NCBI RefSeq assembly: GCF_019966595.1
Contig: NZ_JAINFJ010000005.1
Coordinates: 215,924 to 279,923, forward strand
From: Oricola indica
Lineage (GTDB): Bacteria > Pseudomonadota > Alphaproteobacteria > Rhizobiales > Rhizobiaceae
Direction of reading: 5' to 3'
Length of the DNA: 64,000 nt
The position numbers and the translations under genes were made by a program. Under the pieces are notes generated by a model. The model was not told the DNA's origin. It saw nothing but the letters and a program-made list of their open reading frames with translations, and made no database searches. Positions within the stretch are counted from its first letter, which is position 1. Each line of letters opens with the position of its first letter. Shown one piece after another: positions 10,012-20,222 of this stretch.

Positions 10012-10041
10012 AAAAACGCCCGGCATCGACCGGGCGTTTTT
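10012..10041. terminator. Rho-independent terminator, bidirectional
   Basis: Arms AAAAACGCCCGG and CCGGGCGTTTTT pair perfectly around a six-base loop. It works for the helicase gene on the plus strand and, through its A-rich arm, for the suf operon ending at 10062 on the minus strand. Confidence 0.92.
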
Positions 10042-10061
10042 GATTCAGGATGCCGTGCGGG

Positions 10062-10445
10062 TCAGACAGCGCCGCGCGCTTCGGCCAGTTGCTTTAGATC
10101 GGCTGGTTTCAGTTCGACGGATTCACCGCACCCGCAGGCTGATGATTCGTTCGGGTTCTTGAAGACGAAACCGGTGCGCAGCTTGGTCACCTCGAAATCC
10201 ATCTCGGTGCCCAGCAAATAGAGCATCGCCGCCGGATCGACCCAAAGATGCGCGCCGCCATGTTCGATATGGTCATCTCTGGAATCGGGCTCCGTCACGA
10301 GATCGACGGTGTATTCCATACCCGCGCAGCCGCCCTTCTTGATTCCCACGCGTACGCCCTTCGCGTCGTCGCCGGCGCGCGCCGAGACGATTTCCTTCAC
10401 GCGGTCAGCCGCCGCATCGGTCATTGTCATGATGGCAAATGGCAT
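10062..10445 (-). CDS. sufA: A-type Fe-S carrier protein, SufA/IscA/HesB family
   Basis: Fe-S cluster carrier of 127 residues. It would accept clusters from SufBCD and pass them to target proteins. The three conserved ligands are seen: the Cys in GGCAGMEY near residue 42 and the pair in SACGCGES near residue 107. The ATG at 10445 (MPFAIMTMTDAA) is chosen over an upstream in-frame start that adds unrelated residues. It is the last gene of the suf operon, about 70 bases after the DUF59 gene, before the terminator at 10012-10041. Confidence 0.92.
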   Translation of the reverse strand: MPFAIMTMTDAAADRVKEIVSARAGDDAKGVRVGIKKGGCAGMEYTVDLVTEPDSRDDHIEHGGAHLWVDPAAMLYLLGTEMDFEVTKLRTGFVFKNPNESSACGCGESVELKPADLKQLAEARGAV

Positions 10446-10516
10446 GTTTTCATTCCCGGGTCTGCGTTCCATACGAATCTAGGCATGAAGTCCGTGCCTC
10501 GCAAGCACGGACCGGT

Positions 10517-10918
10517 TCAGTACCATCCGACCGCGATTTGCGCCTCTTCCGACATGCGATCCGGCGTCCAGGGCGGGTCGAACACCATGTCGACCTCGAC
10601 ATCCATCACGCCTTCAACCGTGCGCACGGCGTTTTCGACCCAGCCCGGCATCTCGCCGGCGACCGGGCAACCTGGCGCGGTCAGGGTCATGTCGATCTTC
10701 ACCTTGCGGTCGTCCTCGATATCGACCTTGTAGATCAGGCCGAGTTCATAGATGTCGGCCGGAATTTCCGGATCGTAGACGGTTTTCAGCGCCGAGACGA
10801 TGTCGTCAGTCATCCGCGCCAATTCCTCGCGCGGAAGCGTGGAGGCCTTCTCTCCGGCCTCCTCCGGTGCATCCGCATCGGTGATCGATGTTTCGTCTGT
10901 TTTGTGCTCTTCGCTCAT
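10517..10918 (-). CDS. SufT-type DUF59 / MIP18-family Fe-S maturation protein
   Basis: Small protein of 133 residues with an acidic N-terminal tail (residues 1-35) and a DUF59 domain. The family pattern YDPEIPADIYELGLIYKV is followed by MTLTAPGCPVAGEM, with the conserved Cys, and by VFDPPWTPDRMSEEA. It starts at 10918, about 10 bases after the sufS stop. In agrobacteria the gene in this place is called sufX; DUF59 proteins help mature Fe-S proteins, though the exact step is not settled. The longer in-frame extension overlaps sufS and is rejected. Confidence 0.88.
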   Translation of the reverse strand: MSEEHKTDETSITDADAPEEAGEKASTLPREELARMTDDIVSALKTVYDPEIPADIYELGLIYKVDIEDDRKVKIDMTLTAPGCPVAGEMPGWVENAVRTVEGVMDVEVDMVFDPPWTPDRMSEEAQIAVGWY

Positions 10919-10928
10919 CACTACCTCG

Positions 10929-12176
10929 TCAGCCGAAGAATGAGCGCGCCTTTTCAAGCGCCTCGGCCAGGATGTCGATTTCAGCCTTTGTATTATACAT
11001 GCCGAACGATGCGCGGCAGGTCGATGTCGCACCGAAGCGCTGCAGCAACGGCTGCGCGCAATGTGTGCCGGCCCGAACCGCGACGCCCGAACGGTCGATC
11101 AGCATCGAAACGTCATGGGCATGGATGCCTTCCATCTCGAAGGACACGATGGCTCCCTTGTCGGGCGCGTTGCCGATGATCCGCAGCGAATTGATACGGC
11201 CGAGCCTCTCATGCGCATAGGCGCGCAATTCGGCCTCATGCGCCGCGATCGCTTCGCGGCCGATCGTTTCCATGTAATCGAGCGCGTGGCCGAGCCCGAT
11301 CGCCTGGACGATCGGCGGCGTGCCTGCCTCGAAACGATGCGGCGGATCGTTGTAAGTGATGGTATCGACGGTGACTTCGCCGATCATCTCGCCGCCGCCC
11401 TGGAAGGGTTGCATGGCGGAGAGCCGATCCTTTTTGCCGTAGAGAACGCCGATACCGGACGGCCCGTAGACCTTGTGGCCGGTGAAGACGTACCAGTCGC
11501 AATCGATATCCTGTACGTCGACGGGCATGTGCACCGCGCCCTGGCTTCCATCGATCAGGACCGGGATGCCGCGCGCACGGGCGATCCGGCATACGTCCTT
11601 GACCGGAACGACGGTGCCGAGAACATTCGACATATGCGTGATTGCAACAAGCTTCGTGCGGTCCGTCAGGCACGCCTCGAACCGTTCAAGATCGAATACG
11701 CCCTCATCGTCGACCGGCGCGAAAACCAGCTTGGCGCCCTGCCGTTCGCGCAGGAAGTGCCATGGAACGATGTTGGAGTGATGCTCCATGATCGAGATGA
11801 CGATCTCGTCGCCTTCTCCGATATTCGGTACGCCCCAGCCATAGGCAACCGTATTGATCGCCTCGGTGGCCGACTTGGTGAAGACGACCTCGTCAGCCGA
11901 CGACGCGTTCAGGAAGGTCTTGACCTTGGCGCGCGCGCCCTCATAGGCGTCCGTCGCCGCATTCGACAGGAAATGCAGCCCGCGATGGACGTTGGAGTAC
12001 TCGTTCTCGTAAGCGTGCGTGACCGCGTCGATCACCTGCCTCGGCTTTTGAGCGGAAGCGCCATTGTCCAGATAGACAAGAGGCTTGCCGTGCACCTGCC
12101 GCGCGAGGATTGGAAAATCCGCGCGGATCGCCTCGACGTCATAGGCCAGTGCCCCGGTGTCCGTTGTGGCGTCCAT
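10929..12176 (-). CDS. sufS: Cysteine desulfurase SufS
   Basis: PLP enzyme (415 residues) that takes sulfur from cysteine for cluster assembly by SufBCD. The start MDATTDTGALAYDVEAIR at 12176 lies two bases after the sufD stop; a longer in-frame extension overlaps sufD and is a shadow. LVYLDNGASAQKP is the N-terminal family pattern. The PLP lysine is in FTGHKVYGPSG and the catalytic Cys in RAGTHCAQPLLQRFG, the group II (SufS) arrangement. It is the second desulfurase of this operon; the first (16400-17575) is IscS-type. Confidence 0.95.
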   Translation of the reverse strand: MDATTDTGALAYDVEAIRADFPILARQVHGKPLVYLDNGASAQKPRQVIDAVTHAYENEYSNVHRGLHFLSNAATDAYEGARAKVKTFLNASSADEVVFTKSATEAINTVAYGWGVPNIGEGDEIVISIMEHHSNIVPWHFLRERQGAKLVFAPVDDEGVFDLERFEACLTDRTKLVAITHMSNVLGTVVPVKDVCRIARARGIPVLIDGSQGAVHMPVDVQDIDCDWYVFTGHKVYGPSGIGVLYGKKDRLSAMQPFQGGGEMIGEVTVDTITYNDPPHRFEAGTPPIVQAIGLGHALDYMETIGREAIAAHEAELRAYAHERLGRINSLRIIGNAPDKGAIVSFEMEGIHAHDVSMLIDRSGVAVRAGTHCAQPLLQRFGATSTCRASFGMYNTKAEIDILAEALEKARSFFG

Positions 12177-12178
12177 CG

Positions 12179-13450
12179 TCAACCGTTCATCTCCAACCAG
12201 TGGTCGAGGCGCGTCTCCAGCACCCCGATCAACCGCTCGTCGCCCAGTTCCTCGATGATCTCGGCGACGAAGGCCTTGATCAGCAGACCCTGCGCGATCT
12301 TCTCCGGGATACCGCGCGCCATCAAGTAGAACAGGTGCTTGTGGTCGATCTCGGCGACGGTCGCGCCATGCGCGCAAATCACGTCGTCCGCGAAGATCTC
12401 CAGTTCCGGCTTGGTGGAGAACCCGGCATCGTCGGATAGCAGCAGCGTGTTGCACGCCATCTGCGCATCGGTCTTCTGGGCGATCTGGTCGACACGGATC
12501 TGGCCCTGGAAAACGCCCTGCGCCTTGCCGGTGACAACGCTGCGCACCGTCTCGGTCGATGTCGTGTTCGGCACCAGATGGCCGAGCGACAGCGTGATGT
12601 CGCAATGCTGGGAATCGCCCAGCAGGTTGACGGCCCGGAACTGAAGGTCGGCGCCCTCGCCCAGCACATCGGCATTGATTTCCTGACGGACGAGTTTGCC
12701 GGAAAGATTGACGATGAAGAGTGTCAGCCGGGCGTCTTCCTCCAGCGTGATGTTGAGCTGTGCAAGGTGGTCCGACGCATCGCCGGTTTCCTGAACCGTG
12801 ACCCAGGTCGCTTGTGCGCCCTTTCCCAGCTTCAGATCCGTTACCACGGTGCCAAGGGCTTCGGCGTCCGAACCGGCCTGGCGGTCATGGAAGGTCGCGG
12901 TCGCGCCCTCGCCCACGGTGACGGAATTGCGTACGTGAAGCTGGCCGCCATCATGCAGCGTTTGAAATTCAATCGGCTCGGCAATTTCCGCGCCGTCATC
13001 GACCTTGACCACGAACCCGTCGGTGACGAAAGCCGAGTTGATAAGGCCGATCGCATCATGAACGCCGTGATCGGCAATCGTCACGCCGGAAACATCAGCG
13101 CGCAGCGCGTCGGCCATGGCGCTGATCGACACGCCTTCCGGAGCCGCGATCGTGTCGATGCTCCCGTTCTTGATGACCTGACGCCACGATCCCATGACGA
13201 GACTTTCGAGATCGGCGACGTCTCCGGCTGCGTTATTGGTCGGCAGACGGGTCAGCAGACGGCGAAGGTCGGTATAGTGCCACGCTTCCACCCGTCGGGT
13301 CGGCAATCCGCTTTCCTTGATCGACTGGATCGCTCGGTCACGCAACTGCACCATTTCGGCATTGCCGGGAAGCGACCCGACAAGTGTGCCGAACTGCTCC
13401 ACGAGCGCAGTCTCGGCCGCGGTGAGCGGCAGTTTCGACTGGACATTCAT
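12179..13450 (-). CDS. sufD: Fe-S assembly scaffold protein SufD
   Basis: Scaffold subunit of the SufBC2D complex (423 residues). The C-terminal beta-helix region has the SufBD family blocks VDQIAQKTDAQMACNTLLLS and CAHGATVAEIDHKHLFYLMARGIP. The N-terminal part is helical and includes TRRVEAWHYTDLRRLL, typical of SufD. It lies between sufC and sufS with tight spacing, so the three are one transcript. Confidence 0.94.
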   Translation of the reverse strand: MNVQSKLPLTAAETALVEQFGTLVGSLPGNAEMVQLRDRAIQSIKESGLPTRRVEAWHYTDLRRLLTRLPTNNAAGDVADLESLVMGSWRQVIKNGSIDTIAAPEGVSISAMADALRADVSGVTIADHGVHDAIGLINSAFVTDGFVVKVDDGAEIAEPIEFQTLHDGGQLHVRNSVTVGEGATATFHDRQAGSDAEALGTVVTDLKLGKGAQATWVTVQETGDASDHLAQLNITLEEDARLTLFIVNLSGKLVRQEINADVLGEGADLQFRAVNLLGDSQHCDITLSLGHLVPNTTSTETVRSVVTGKAQGVFQGQIRVDQIAQKTDAQMACNTLLLSDDAGFSTKPELEIFADDVICAHGATVAEIDHKHLFYLMARGIPEKIAQGLLIKAFVAEIIEELGDERLIGVLETRLDHWLEMNG

Positions 13451-13473
13451 TCCGTCGTCTCCTTCCGCCTGCC

Positions 13474-14229
13474 TCAGGCCGCTTCGTTGATGATGTCGGC
13501 GTAGCCATTGGCCTCGAGTTCGTGCGCCAGAGACTTGTCGCCGGTCTTGACGATGCGCCCCTTCGACAGGACATGCACCGTATCCGGAACGATATAGTCG
13601 AGCAGGCGCTGATAGTGCGTGATCACGATGGTGGCGCGATCCGGCGAGCGAAGCGAGTTCACGCCGTCGGAGACGATCTTCAGCGCATCGATGTCGAGGC
13701 CGGAATCGGTCTCGTCGAGCACGCAGAGCTTCGGCTCCAGCAGCTTCATCTGGAGGATTTCCGCGCGCTTCTTCTCGCCGCCCGAAAAGCCGACATTGAG
13801 CGGGCGCTTCAGCATTTCCATGGAGATGTCCAGGCTGCCGGCGGCTTCCTTGACCACACGAATGAAATCCGGCGTCGTCAGTTCGCCCTCGCCGCGCGCC
13901 TTGCGCTGCTCGTTCATCGCGACCTTCAGGAACTGCATGGTCGCCACGCCCGGAATTTCCATCGGATACTGGAACGCCAGGAAAATGCCGGCGGCGGCGC
14001 GTTCGGCCGGATCCATTTCGAGAATGCTCTCGCCGTTGTAGAGGATCTCGCCTTCGGTCACCTCGTAATCCTCGCGCCCTGCAAGGATGTAGGAAAGCGT
14101 CGACTTTCCGGAGCCGTTCGGACCCATGATCGCGGCAACTTCGCCAGCCTTCACGGACAGGTTCAGGCCGCGGATGATCTCGGTGCCGTCCTCGGCGATG
14201 CGTGCGTGCAGGTTCTTGATCTCAAGCAT
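13474..14229 (-). CDS. sufC: Fe-S assembly ATPase SufC
   Basis: ABC-type ATPase of the SufBCD complex (251 residues). Walker A is GPNGSGKST, the signature is FSGGEKKR and Walker B is LCVLDETDSGLD, all at family positions. The ATG at 14229 (MLEIKNLHARI) is preferred over the frame opening four codons earlier. There is no transmembrane part, as expected. It is separated from sufB by two membrane-protein genes (14242-14795), which is unusual. Confidence 0.95.
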   Translation of the reverse strand: MLEIKNLHARIAEDGTEIIRGLNLSVKAGEVAAIMGPNGSGKSTLSYILAGREDYEVTEGEILYNGESILEMDPAERAAAGIFLAFQYPMEIPGVATMQFLKVAMNEQRKARGEGELTTPDFIRVVKEAAGSLDISMEMLKRPLNVGFSGGEKKRAEILQMKLLEPKLCVLDETDSGLDIDALKIVSDGVNSLRSPDRATIVITHYQRLLDYIVPDTVHVLSKGRIVKTGDKSLAHELEANGYADIINEAA

Positions 14230-14241
14230 GTCTTCTCTCAC

Positions 14242-14409
14242 TCATAGTCCCGTCGCCGATCGCAGGACCGGCAGTAATATCGCAGCCACAATCCCCACGA
14301 CAGCGCCGATCAGCGCGCGGCGGGGGCGTGTACCCAACAGGGGCGCGAATGCGGCGAGTGCGCCGCAGACAAGCCCGTAGAAAACCAGACCAACCGGATC
14401 GGCCAACAT
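14242..14409 (-). CDS. Small membrane protein of 55 residues inside the suf operon
   Basis: An open frame starts [14 protein letters not shown] and ends LLPVLRSATGL. It has two hydrophobic stretches, roughly residues 5-24 and 34-50, separated by the basic turn GTRPRR, so it looks like a two-helix membrane hairpin. Its ATG overlaps the stop of the DoxX gene by one base (TGATG), a typical coupled start, and it ends 12 bases before sufC. No family is recognised. Coupling, topology and fit between two real genes support it as a true gene. It may work with the DoxX-like protein. Confidence 0.65.
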   Translation of the reverse strand: MLADPVGLVFYGLVCGALAAFAPLLGTRPRRALIGAVVGIVAAILLPVLRSATGL

Positions 14410-14787
14410 CAGACCGTCCTCCTTCGTCCCGAGGCGTCACCGCCCGCGACCGACAACAAGCCGGCCATGATTCCCAAGTTCTTGGTGAAGAGCTGGAATT
14501 GAATCGCAGCCTCTTCACCGCTCAGCACCCAGAACGGGTGCAAATACCAGTTCACGACCGCCACATAGGCGATCAATCCAAATGCAGCCGGAACAACCAG
14601 CTTGCCGAGGATGAGAGCCCCGCCCCCGGCTATCTGCGCCGCCATCGCGATGTAAACGAATGGCAGCGGTACGCTGAAACCGGCTTCCGCCAGCATCCCG
14701 ACCATGTAATCGGTCTCCGCCATCTTCAGAATGGCCGAACCGACAAAGAAAACTCCGAACGCGATCCGGGCGATCGCGAGCAAAGTG

Positions 14788-14795
<8 letters not shown>
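14409..14795 (-). CDS. DoxX-family membrane protein inside the suf operon
   Basis: Membrane protein of 128 residues with about four helices. The start [21 protein letters not shown], the [15 protein letters not shown] block and the [16 protein letters not shown] end fit the DoxX/DoxD-like family. Members are linked to redox and thiol handling at the membrane, but no reaction is firmly known for this subgroup. It overlaps the sufB end by eight bases and the next small gene by one base, so it belongs to the suf transcript. A role in sulfur or redox supply for cluster assembly is only a guess. Confidence 0.82.
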
Positions 14796-16257
<1,462 letters not shown>

Positions 16258-16332
16258 TGCCGTCTCCGTTCATTCATTCCAGTTCCGGGCCGAACCCGGC
16301 TGCGTCCTCTATCACTCAAACTAGGTGATAAG

Positions 16333-16357
16333 CCACTTTTGAAAAGTTCTAAAGTGG
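16333..16357. promoter_or_regulatory. Irr-box-like (ICE) inverted repeat upstream of sufB
   Basis: The arms CCACTTTTGAA and TTCTAAAGTGG are inverted repeats with one mismatch in 11 bases, separated by AAG. The core, TTTTGAA-N3-TTCTAAA, resembles the iron control element bound by the haem-responsive regulator Irr in rhizobia. Irr and RirA are known to control suf genes in relatives. It lies about 75 bases before the sufB start. No T-run follows on the minus strand, so a terminator is less likely. Confidence 0.55.
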
Positions 16358-16399
16358 AAAATATGACTCTTCCGTATATGTTTTAGCCGACTCGGAATC

Positions 16400-17575
16400 T
16401 CAAGCCCTCGCGAGTCGCTTTTCCGGCCTTGCGCGTTCGACGATTTTACCGAGTTCCCCGGCAAGGCGCGTGACCGCGTCCTCGCCCGTTCCCGGCGCAA
16501 AGGAAATGCGGATAGCGCCCTCATCGGATTCGACGCCCATCGCCGTCAGCACATGGCTGCGCCCCACCTTGCCGGAAGAGCAGGCAGACCCCGCCGAGAC
16601 GGCGATTTTTGCAAGATCGAGCGCAATCTGGATCGTTTCGGCCTTTAGTCCCGGAACCGAGAAAAACACCGTGTTGGGCAGCCGCTCCACCGTGCCGCCG
16701 TGGATGACGGCGTCGGGTGCGATTTCGAGGATTGCCGCCTCGAATGCATCGCGGACGGGCATGCATGACGCAAACCGGTCCTGGCCGGCCATCGCGACAT
16801 CGGCGGCCGCACCGAAACCCGCGATATTGGCGACAGCCTCGGTGCCGCCACGATGACCGCGCTCCTGCCCGCCACCGGAAATCAGCGGCATCGGCATCAT
16901 CAGGTCGGACTGCGCGACAAGCGCGCCGGCGCCCTTCGGCCCGCCGATCTTGTGCGAAGACAGGATGAGGAAGTCACCGCAAGCATCGGCAATATCGATC
17001 GGAAGCCGGCCAAGTGCCTGCACGGCATCGACGACCAGAACCCCGCCATTCGCCTTGACCATGGCCGCGATTTCGCGCACCGGCTGGATCACACCTGTCT
17101 CGTTATTCGCCCAGTGAACAGCCACAAGCGGCAGACCCGTTGCCTTGTCGTGGCCGGCCAGCATGCGCTCCAAGGCATCCAGTTCCATCAAACCGGAGGG
17201 CTGGACAGGAAGTTTGACAACGTCCTCCGGTGCAAACTGTCCGCCTGCGAGAACGCAAGGGTGGTCCGCCGCGCACACATAGAGCTTCGAGAATTTGAGC
17301 GGGGAGCGGCCGAAAGAGAAGCGTGGTGTCAGCACGGTCGACGCCGCCTCGGTCGCACCGGAAGTAAAGACGACGTGGTCCGGCTTGGCGTTTACCAGCG
17401 CGGCCACGCTGCGTCGCGCTTTCTGGACAATCGCCTTCGCTGCGCGGCCGGCCGCATGGACCGAAGACGGGTTGGCCTCGATCTCGAGCGCGGCAAGCAT
17501 GGCGTCGCGCGCCTGAGGCAGAAGCGGCGCCGACGCATTGTAGTCGAGATAAATCGCCTGCTTTCCCATAGCCAT
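16400..17575 (-). CDS. Cysteine desulfurase, IscS/NifS type (first gene of the suf cluster)
   Basis: PLP-dependent desulfurase (391 residues). The N-terminal IYLDYNASAPLLPQARDAM, the PLP lysine in SSHKIGGPKGAG and the catalytic Cys in SAGSACSSGKVGRSHVL mark group I. Starts at 17575 (MAMGKQ) and 17569 (MGKQ) are both possible. In agrobacteria a second desulfurase (sufS2) stands in the same position ahead of sufBCDS. The two desulfurases in this cluster belong to different groups, so they may serve different acceptors or conditions. A second Irr-box-like repeat is upstream at 17659-17675. Confidence 0.92.
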   Translation of the reverse strand: MAMGKQAIYLDYNASAPLLPQARDAMLAALEIEANPSSVHAAGRAAKAIVQKARRSVAALVNAKPDHVVFTSGATEAASTVLTPRFSFGRSPLKFSKLYVCAADHPCVLAGGQFAPEDVVKLPVQPSGLMELDALERMLAGHDKATGLPLVAVHWANNETGVIQPVREIAAMVKANGGVLVVDAVQALGRLPIDIADACGDFLILSSHKIGGPKGAGALVAQSDLMMPMPLISGGGQERGHRGGTEAVANIAGFGAAADVAMAGQDRFASCMPVRDAFEAAILEIAPDAVIHGGTVERLPNTVFFSVPGLKAETIQIALDLAKIAVSAGSACSSGKVGRSHVLTAMGVESDEGAIRISFAPGTGEDAVTRLAGELGKIVERARPEKRLARA

Positions 17576-17658
17576 GGCCCGAAGAAACGATCAATTTCCT
17601 TGAATTTCGTGTTCCAAAAGCCGTATGACAGCGGCTTCGCGCGAACCAACGCCGATAG

Positions 17659-17675
17659 ATTGGAACGTTTCTAAT
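17659..17675. promoter_or_regulatory. Irr-box-like inverted repeat upstream of the desulfurase gene
   Basis: ATTGGAA-CGT-TTCTAAT is an inverted repeat with one mismatch in seven and a three-base spacer, the same plan as 16333-16357. It lies in the divergent gap between the desulfurase and the hydrolase at 17771. Together the two sites suggest iron control at both ends of the cluster; the regulator is inferred. Confidence 0.45.
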
Positions 17676-17770
17676 ATTGTCATAGTGATGCCGCCTCCAA
17701 CCGTCAACAGACCGGAAAAAGCGCGAATGCGCAGCCGGCGGCGCGCGGTCCGCACTGTCATGGAGTACTG

Positions 17771-18445
17771 ATGCCAGAAGTTATTTTCACAGGCCCTGCC
17801 GGCCGGCTCGAAGGCCGTTACCAGCCTTCGCAGGAAAAAAACGCCCCCATCGCGATGGTCCTTCATCCGCATCCGCAATTCGGCGGCACGATGAACAACC
17901 AGATCATCTACAATCTTTTCTACATGTTCCAGAAGCGCGGGTTCACCACCCTGCGCTTCAACTTCCGAAGCATTGGCCGCAGCCAGGGCGAATTCGATCA
18001 CGGCGCGGGTGAGTTGTCCGATGCCGCCGCCGCGCTCGACTGGGTGCAGTCGCTGCATCCGGACTCCAAGTCGTGCTGGATTGCCGGCTACTCCTTTGGC
18101 GCGTGGATCGGCATGCAACTGCTGATGCGCCGCCCGGAGATCGAGGGTTTCATTTCAGTTGCCCCGCAGCCGAACACCTACGACTTTTCGTTCCTGGCGC
18201 CCTGCCCTTCTTCCGGGCTGATCATCCACGGCTCCGAGGACAAGGTCGCCCCGCCGAAAGATGTTCAGGGACTGGTCGACAAGCTGCACACGCAGAAGGG
18301 AATCCTGATCACCCAGAAGACCCTGGAAGGCGCGAACCATTTCTTCGGAGATCACATGGAAACGCTGATGGCGGAATGCTCCGACTATCTTGATGCGCGC
18401 CTGCGCGGCGAACTGGTTCCCGAGACCGTCAAGCGGATCAAGTGA
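17771..18445 (+). CDS. Alpha/beta hydrolase
   Basis: Serine hydrolase of 224 residues, cytoplasmic, with no signal peptide. The oxyanion strand has HPHPQFGGTMNN near residue 32, a mark of a hydrolase group common in alphaproteobacteria. The nucleophile elbow is GYSFGAW with Ser108. The Asp is likely in IIHGSEDKVAPP and the His in GANHFFGDH. The ATG has GGAG five bases upstream. The substrate is unknown. It is divergent from the desulfurase gene and 43 bases ahead of the glycosyltransferase gene. Confidence 0.88.
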   Translation: MPEVIFTGPAGRLEGRYQPSQEKNAPIAMVLHPHPQFGGTMNNQIIYNLFYMFQKRGFTTLRFNFRSIGRSQGEFDHGAGELSDAAAALDWVQSLHPDSKSCWIAGYSFGAWIGMQLLMRRPEIEGFISVAPQPNTYDFSFLAPCPSSGLIIHGSEDKVAPPKDVQGLVDKLHTQKGILITQKTLEGANHFFGDHMETLMAECSDYLDARLRGELVPETVKRIK

Positions 18446-18488
18446 CGCCGCGCGGACGATCCGCGCGCAGGCAGGGGCAACGCCAAGC

Positions 18489-20222
18489 ATGACATCGACC
18501 GGCACCGTGCCAGTTTCGAAATCGGGCCTGGGCACGGCTATCCTGATCGCCGCTGCGGCGTTTCTCTTTTTTGCCGCGCTGACGCCCGCTATGCAGTTGT
18601 GGGACCGCGACGAAACTTATTACGCGCGCACTGCGCTGGAAATGCTGCGAACCGGAGATTGGCTTCTGCCGCGCTTCAACGGCACGGTCTTCGCCCACAA
18701 GCCGCCGCTGATGTTCTGGTTTATCGCGGAATCCGTATCGATTTTTGGCGAAAACGAGTTTGCCTATCGCCTGCCGTCTGTTCTGGGCCAGACGTTGACG
18801 CTGCTCTTTACATTTTTGATCGGGCGCCACCTTTTCTCCGCGCGGGTCGGGCACTGGTCGATGATCATTCTGGCGACCGCACTGATGCCGGCTTATCTCG
18901 CGGCCTCGGCGCAGATCGATTCGCTGCTGCTCGCCACTATCACCATGTCGATCTGGTGCTGGCTCGCCTTGCGGGAGGCCCCCGGCCGCGGAACTGCTCT
19001 TGTCTGGACAACGCTTCTTGCTCTTGCGGTGGGTCTGATGCTGCTTGCCAAGGGACCTGTCGGGCCGGCAATACTCAGCGCAACCATTCTCTGCACCTGG
19101 ATTTTCGGCCCTGCACCGGCGCGCCCGACGCTGACCGAGTTCACGGGTCTCGTCGCGGCCGCGGTAACCGGCATCGCGCTGTTTCTCGTCTGGGCCATCC
19201 CCGCCAATGCCGCAAGCGGCGGCGAAATGCTGGACAAGGGCGTCGGCATTCATATTCTCGGGCGCGCATTCACGCCCATGGAAGGCCACGGCGGCAGTGG
19301 CGTTATCGGTTATCTTGCCACCTTACCGGTCTATCTTCCGGTGCTGTTCATCGGCTTCATACCCTGGGCGATCGATTTGCCCGGCGTGCTGGCATCGGCT
19401 ACAAGCACAGCCACAGGCAAGCCAGCACGCGACCGCCGCTTCGCCCGCGCTGTGCTATTCGGATGGGCGGGCTCGACATTCATCTTGTTCACGCTGGTTG
19501 CTACCAAGCTGCCGCACTACATCCTGCCAATGTTCCCGCCGATTGCGATCCTGCTCGCTGCGCTGCATGTCAGCCGCTCCAAGGCACCGCCGCATAGCCA
19601 ATTTTCTGCTGGCTTCTGGAGCAAGGCGACAGCGGCAGCCTTGGTTGCAATGCAGACCGGCACCGCAATAGCACTTGTTGCCCTCGCGTTTTTCCTGCCG
19701 ACCATCGCGGCTAAACTGGCAAGCGCAACCGCGGCCGTCCTGATCATGGGTAGCCTCTATTTCTTCCTGCGTTTGCGCGCCAATGGCAAGTTCGAGCGCG
19801 CGCATCACGTCGCGGCCGCCAGCATGGCGGCATTCCTCGCTATTTTCTATTGGGGTGTCGCGCCGGAAATCGAGAAATTCGTCAAGCCGATGCCGGCCGT
19901 CGAGGCCGCGATCGCCGCCCATCAGCTCGGAGAGCTACCGATCTATGTTTCCGGCAGGATTGAGCCTTCGGTGATCCTCGCCGTAGATCCGCCGGCTTTC
20001 GAGGCCGCCAAAAAAATCGCCGACCCGCAGGCCGGGATTGTCGAACTCGCCGCCCGCGGGGAGGAAGCGGTCGTCCTCGTCATCCAGCGCGCATCAAAGA
20101 AACTCCGTCCCGAACAACTCGGCAATCACGCAAAAATCGTGTCTCAGCAGGAGTTTTTCGATATCAACGGCGGCGGCAGACGAAGCCAGGTTCAAATTGT
20201 GCACGTGACCGATGGACGCTGA
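18489..20222 (+). CDS. GT39/ArnT-like lipid-linked glycosyltransferase
   Basis: Integral membrane glycosyltransferase of 577 residues. The first periplasmic loop has the catalytic pattern WDRDETYYARTALEML, with the expected acidic residues after the first helix. FAHKPPLMFWF and AYRLPSVLGQ follow as in ArnT and related PMT enzymes. About 11-12 hydrophobic helices are followed by a smaller soluble C-terminal part from around residue 480. The start at 18489 (MTSTGTVPVSK) is preferred over an in-frame start inside the hydrolase gene. It overlaps the next gene, a GT2 enzyme that probably makes its polyprenyl-phosphate sugar donor, by 11 bases. The sugar and acceptor (lipid A, or another glycan or protein) cannot be read from the sequence. 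Confidence 0.9.
   Translation: MTSTGTVPVSKSGLGTAILIAAAAFLFFAALTPAMQLWDRDETYYARTALEMLRTGDWLLPRFNGTVFAHKPPLMFWFIAESVSIFGENEFAYRLPSVLGQTLTLLFTFLIGRHLFSARVGHWSMIILATALMPAYLAASAQIDSLLLATITMSIWCWLALREAPGRGTALVWTTLLALAVGLMLLAKGPVGPAILSATILCTWIFGPAPARPTLTEFTGLVAAAVTGIALFLVWAIPANAASGGEMLDKGVGIHILGRAFTPMEGHGGSGVIGYLATLPVYLPVLFIGFIPWAIDLPGVLASATSTATGKPARDRRFARAVLFGWAGSTFILFTLVATKLPHYILPMFPPIAILLAALHVSRSKAPPHSQFSAGFWSKATAAALVAMQTGTAIALVALAFFLPTIAAKLASATAAVLIMGSLYFFLRLRANGKFERAHHVAAASMAAFLAIFYWGVAPEIEKFVKPMPAVEAAIAAHQLGELPIYVSGRIEPSVILAVDPPAFEAAKKIADPQAGIVELAARGEEAVVLVIQRASKKLRPEQLGNHAKIVSQQEFFDINGGGRRSQVQIVHVTDGR

Noticed and set aside
16333-16357. Terminator reading of the inverted repeat before sufB
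   Set aside because: The stem is AT-rich with a three-base loop and no T-run on either strand, so an operator is more likely.
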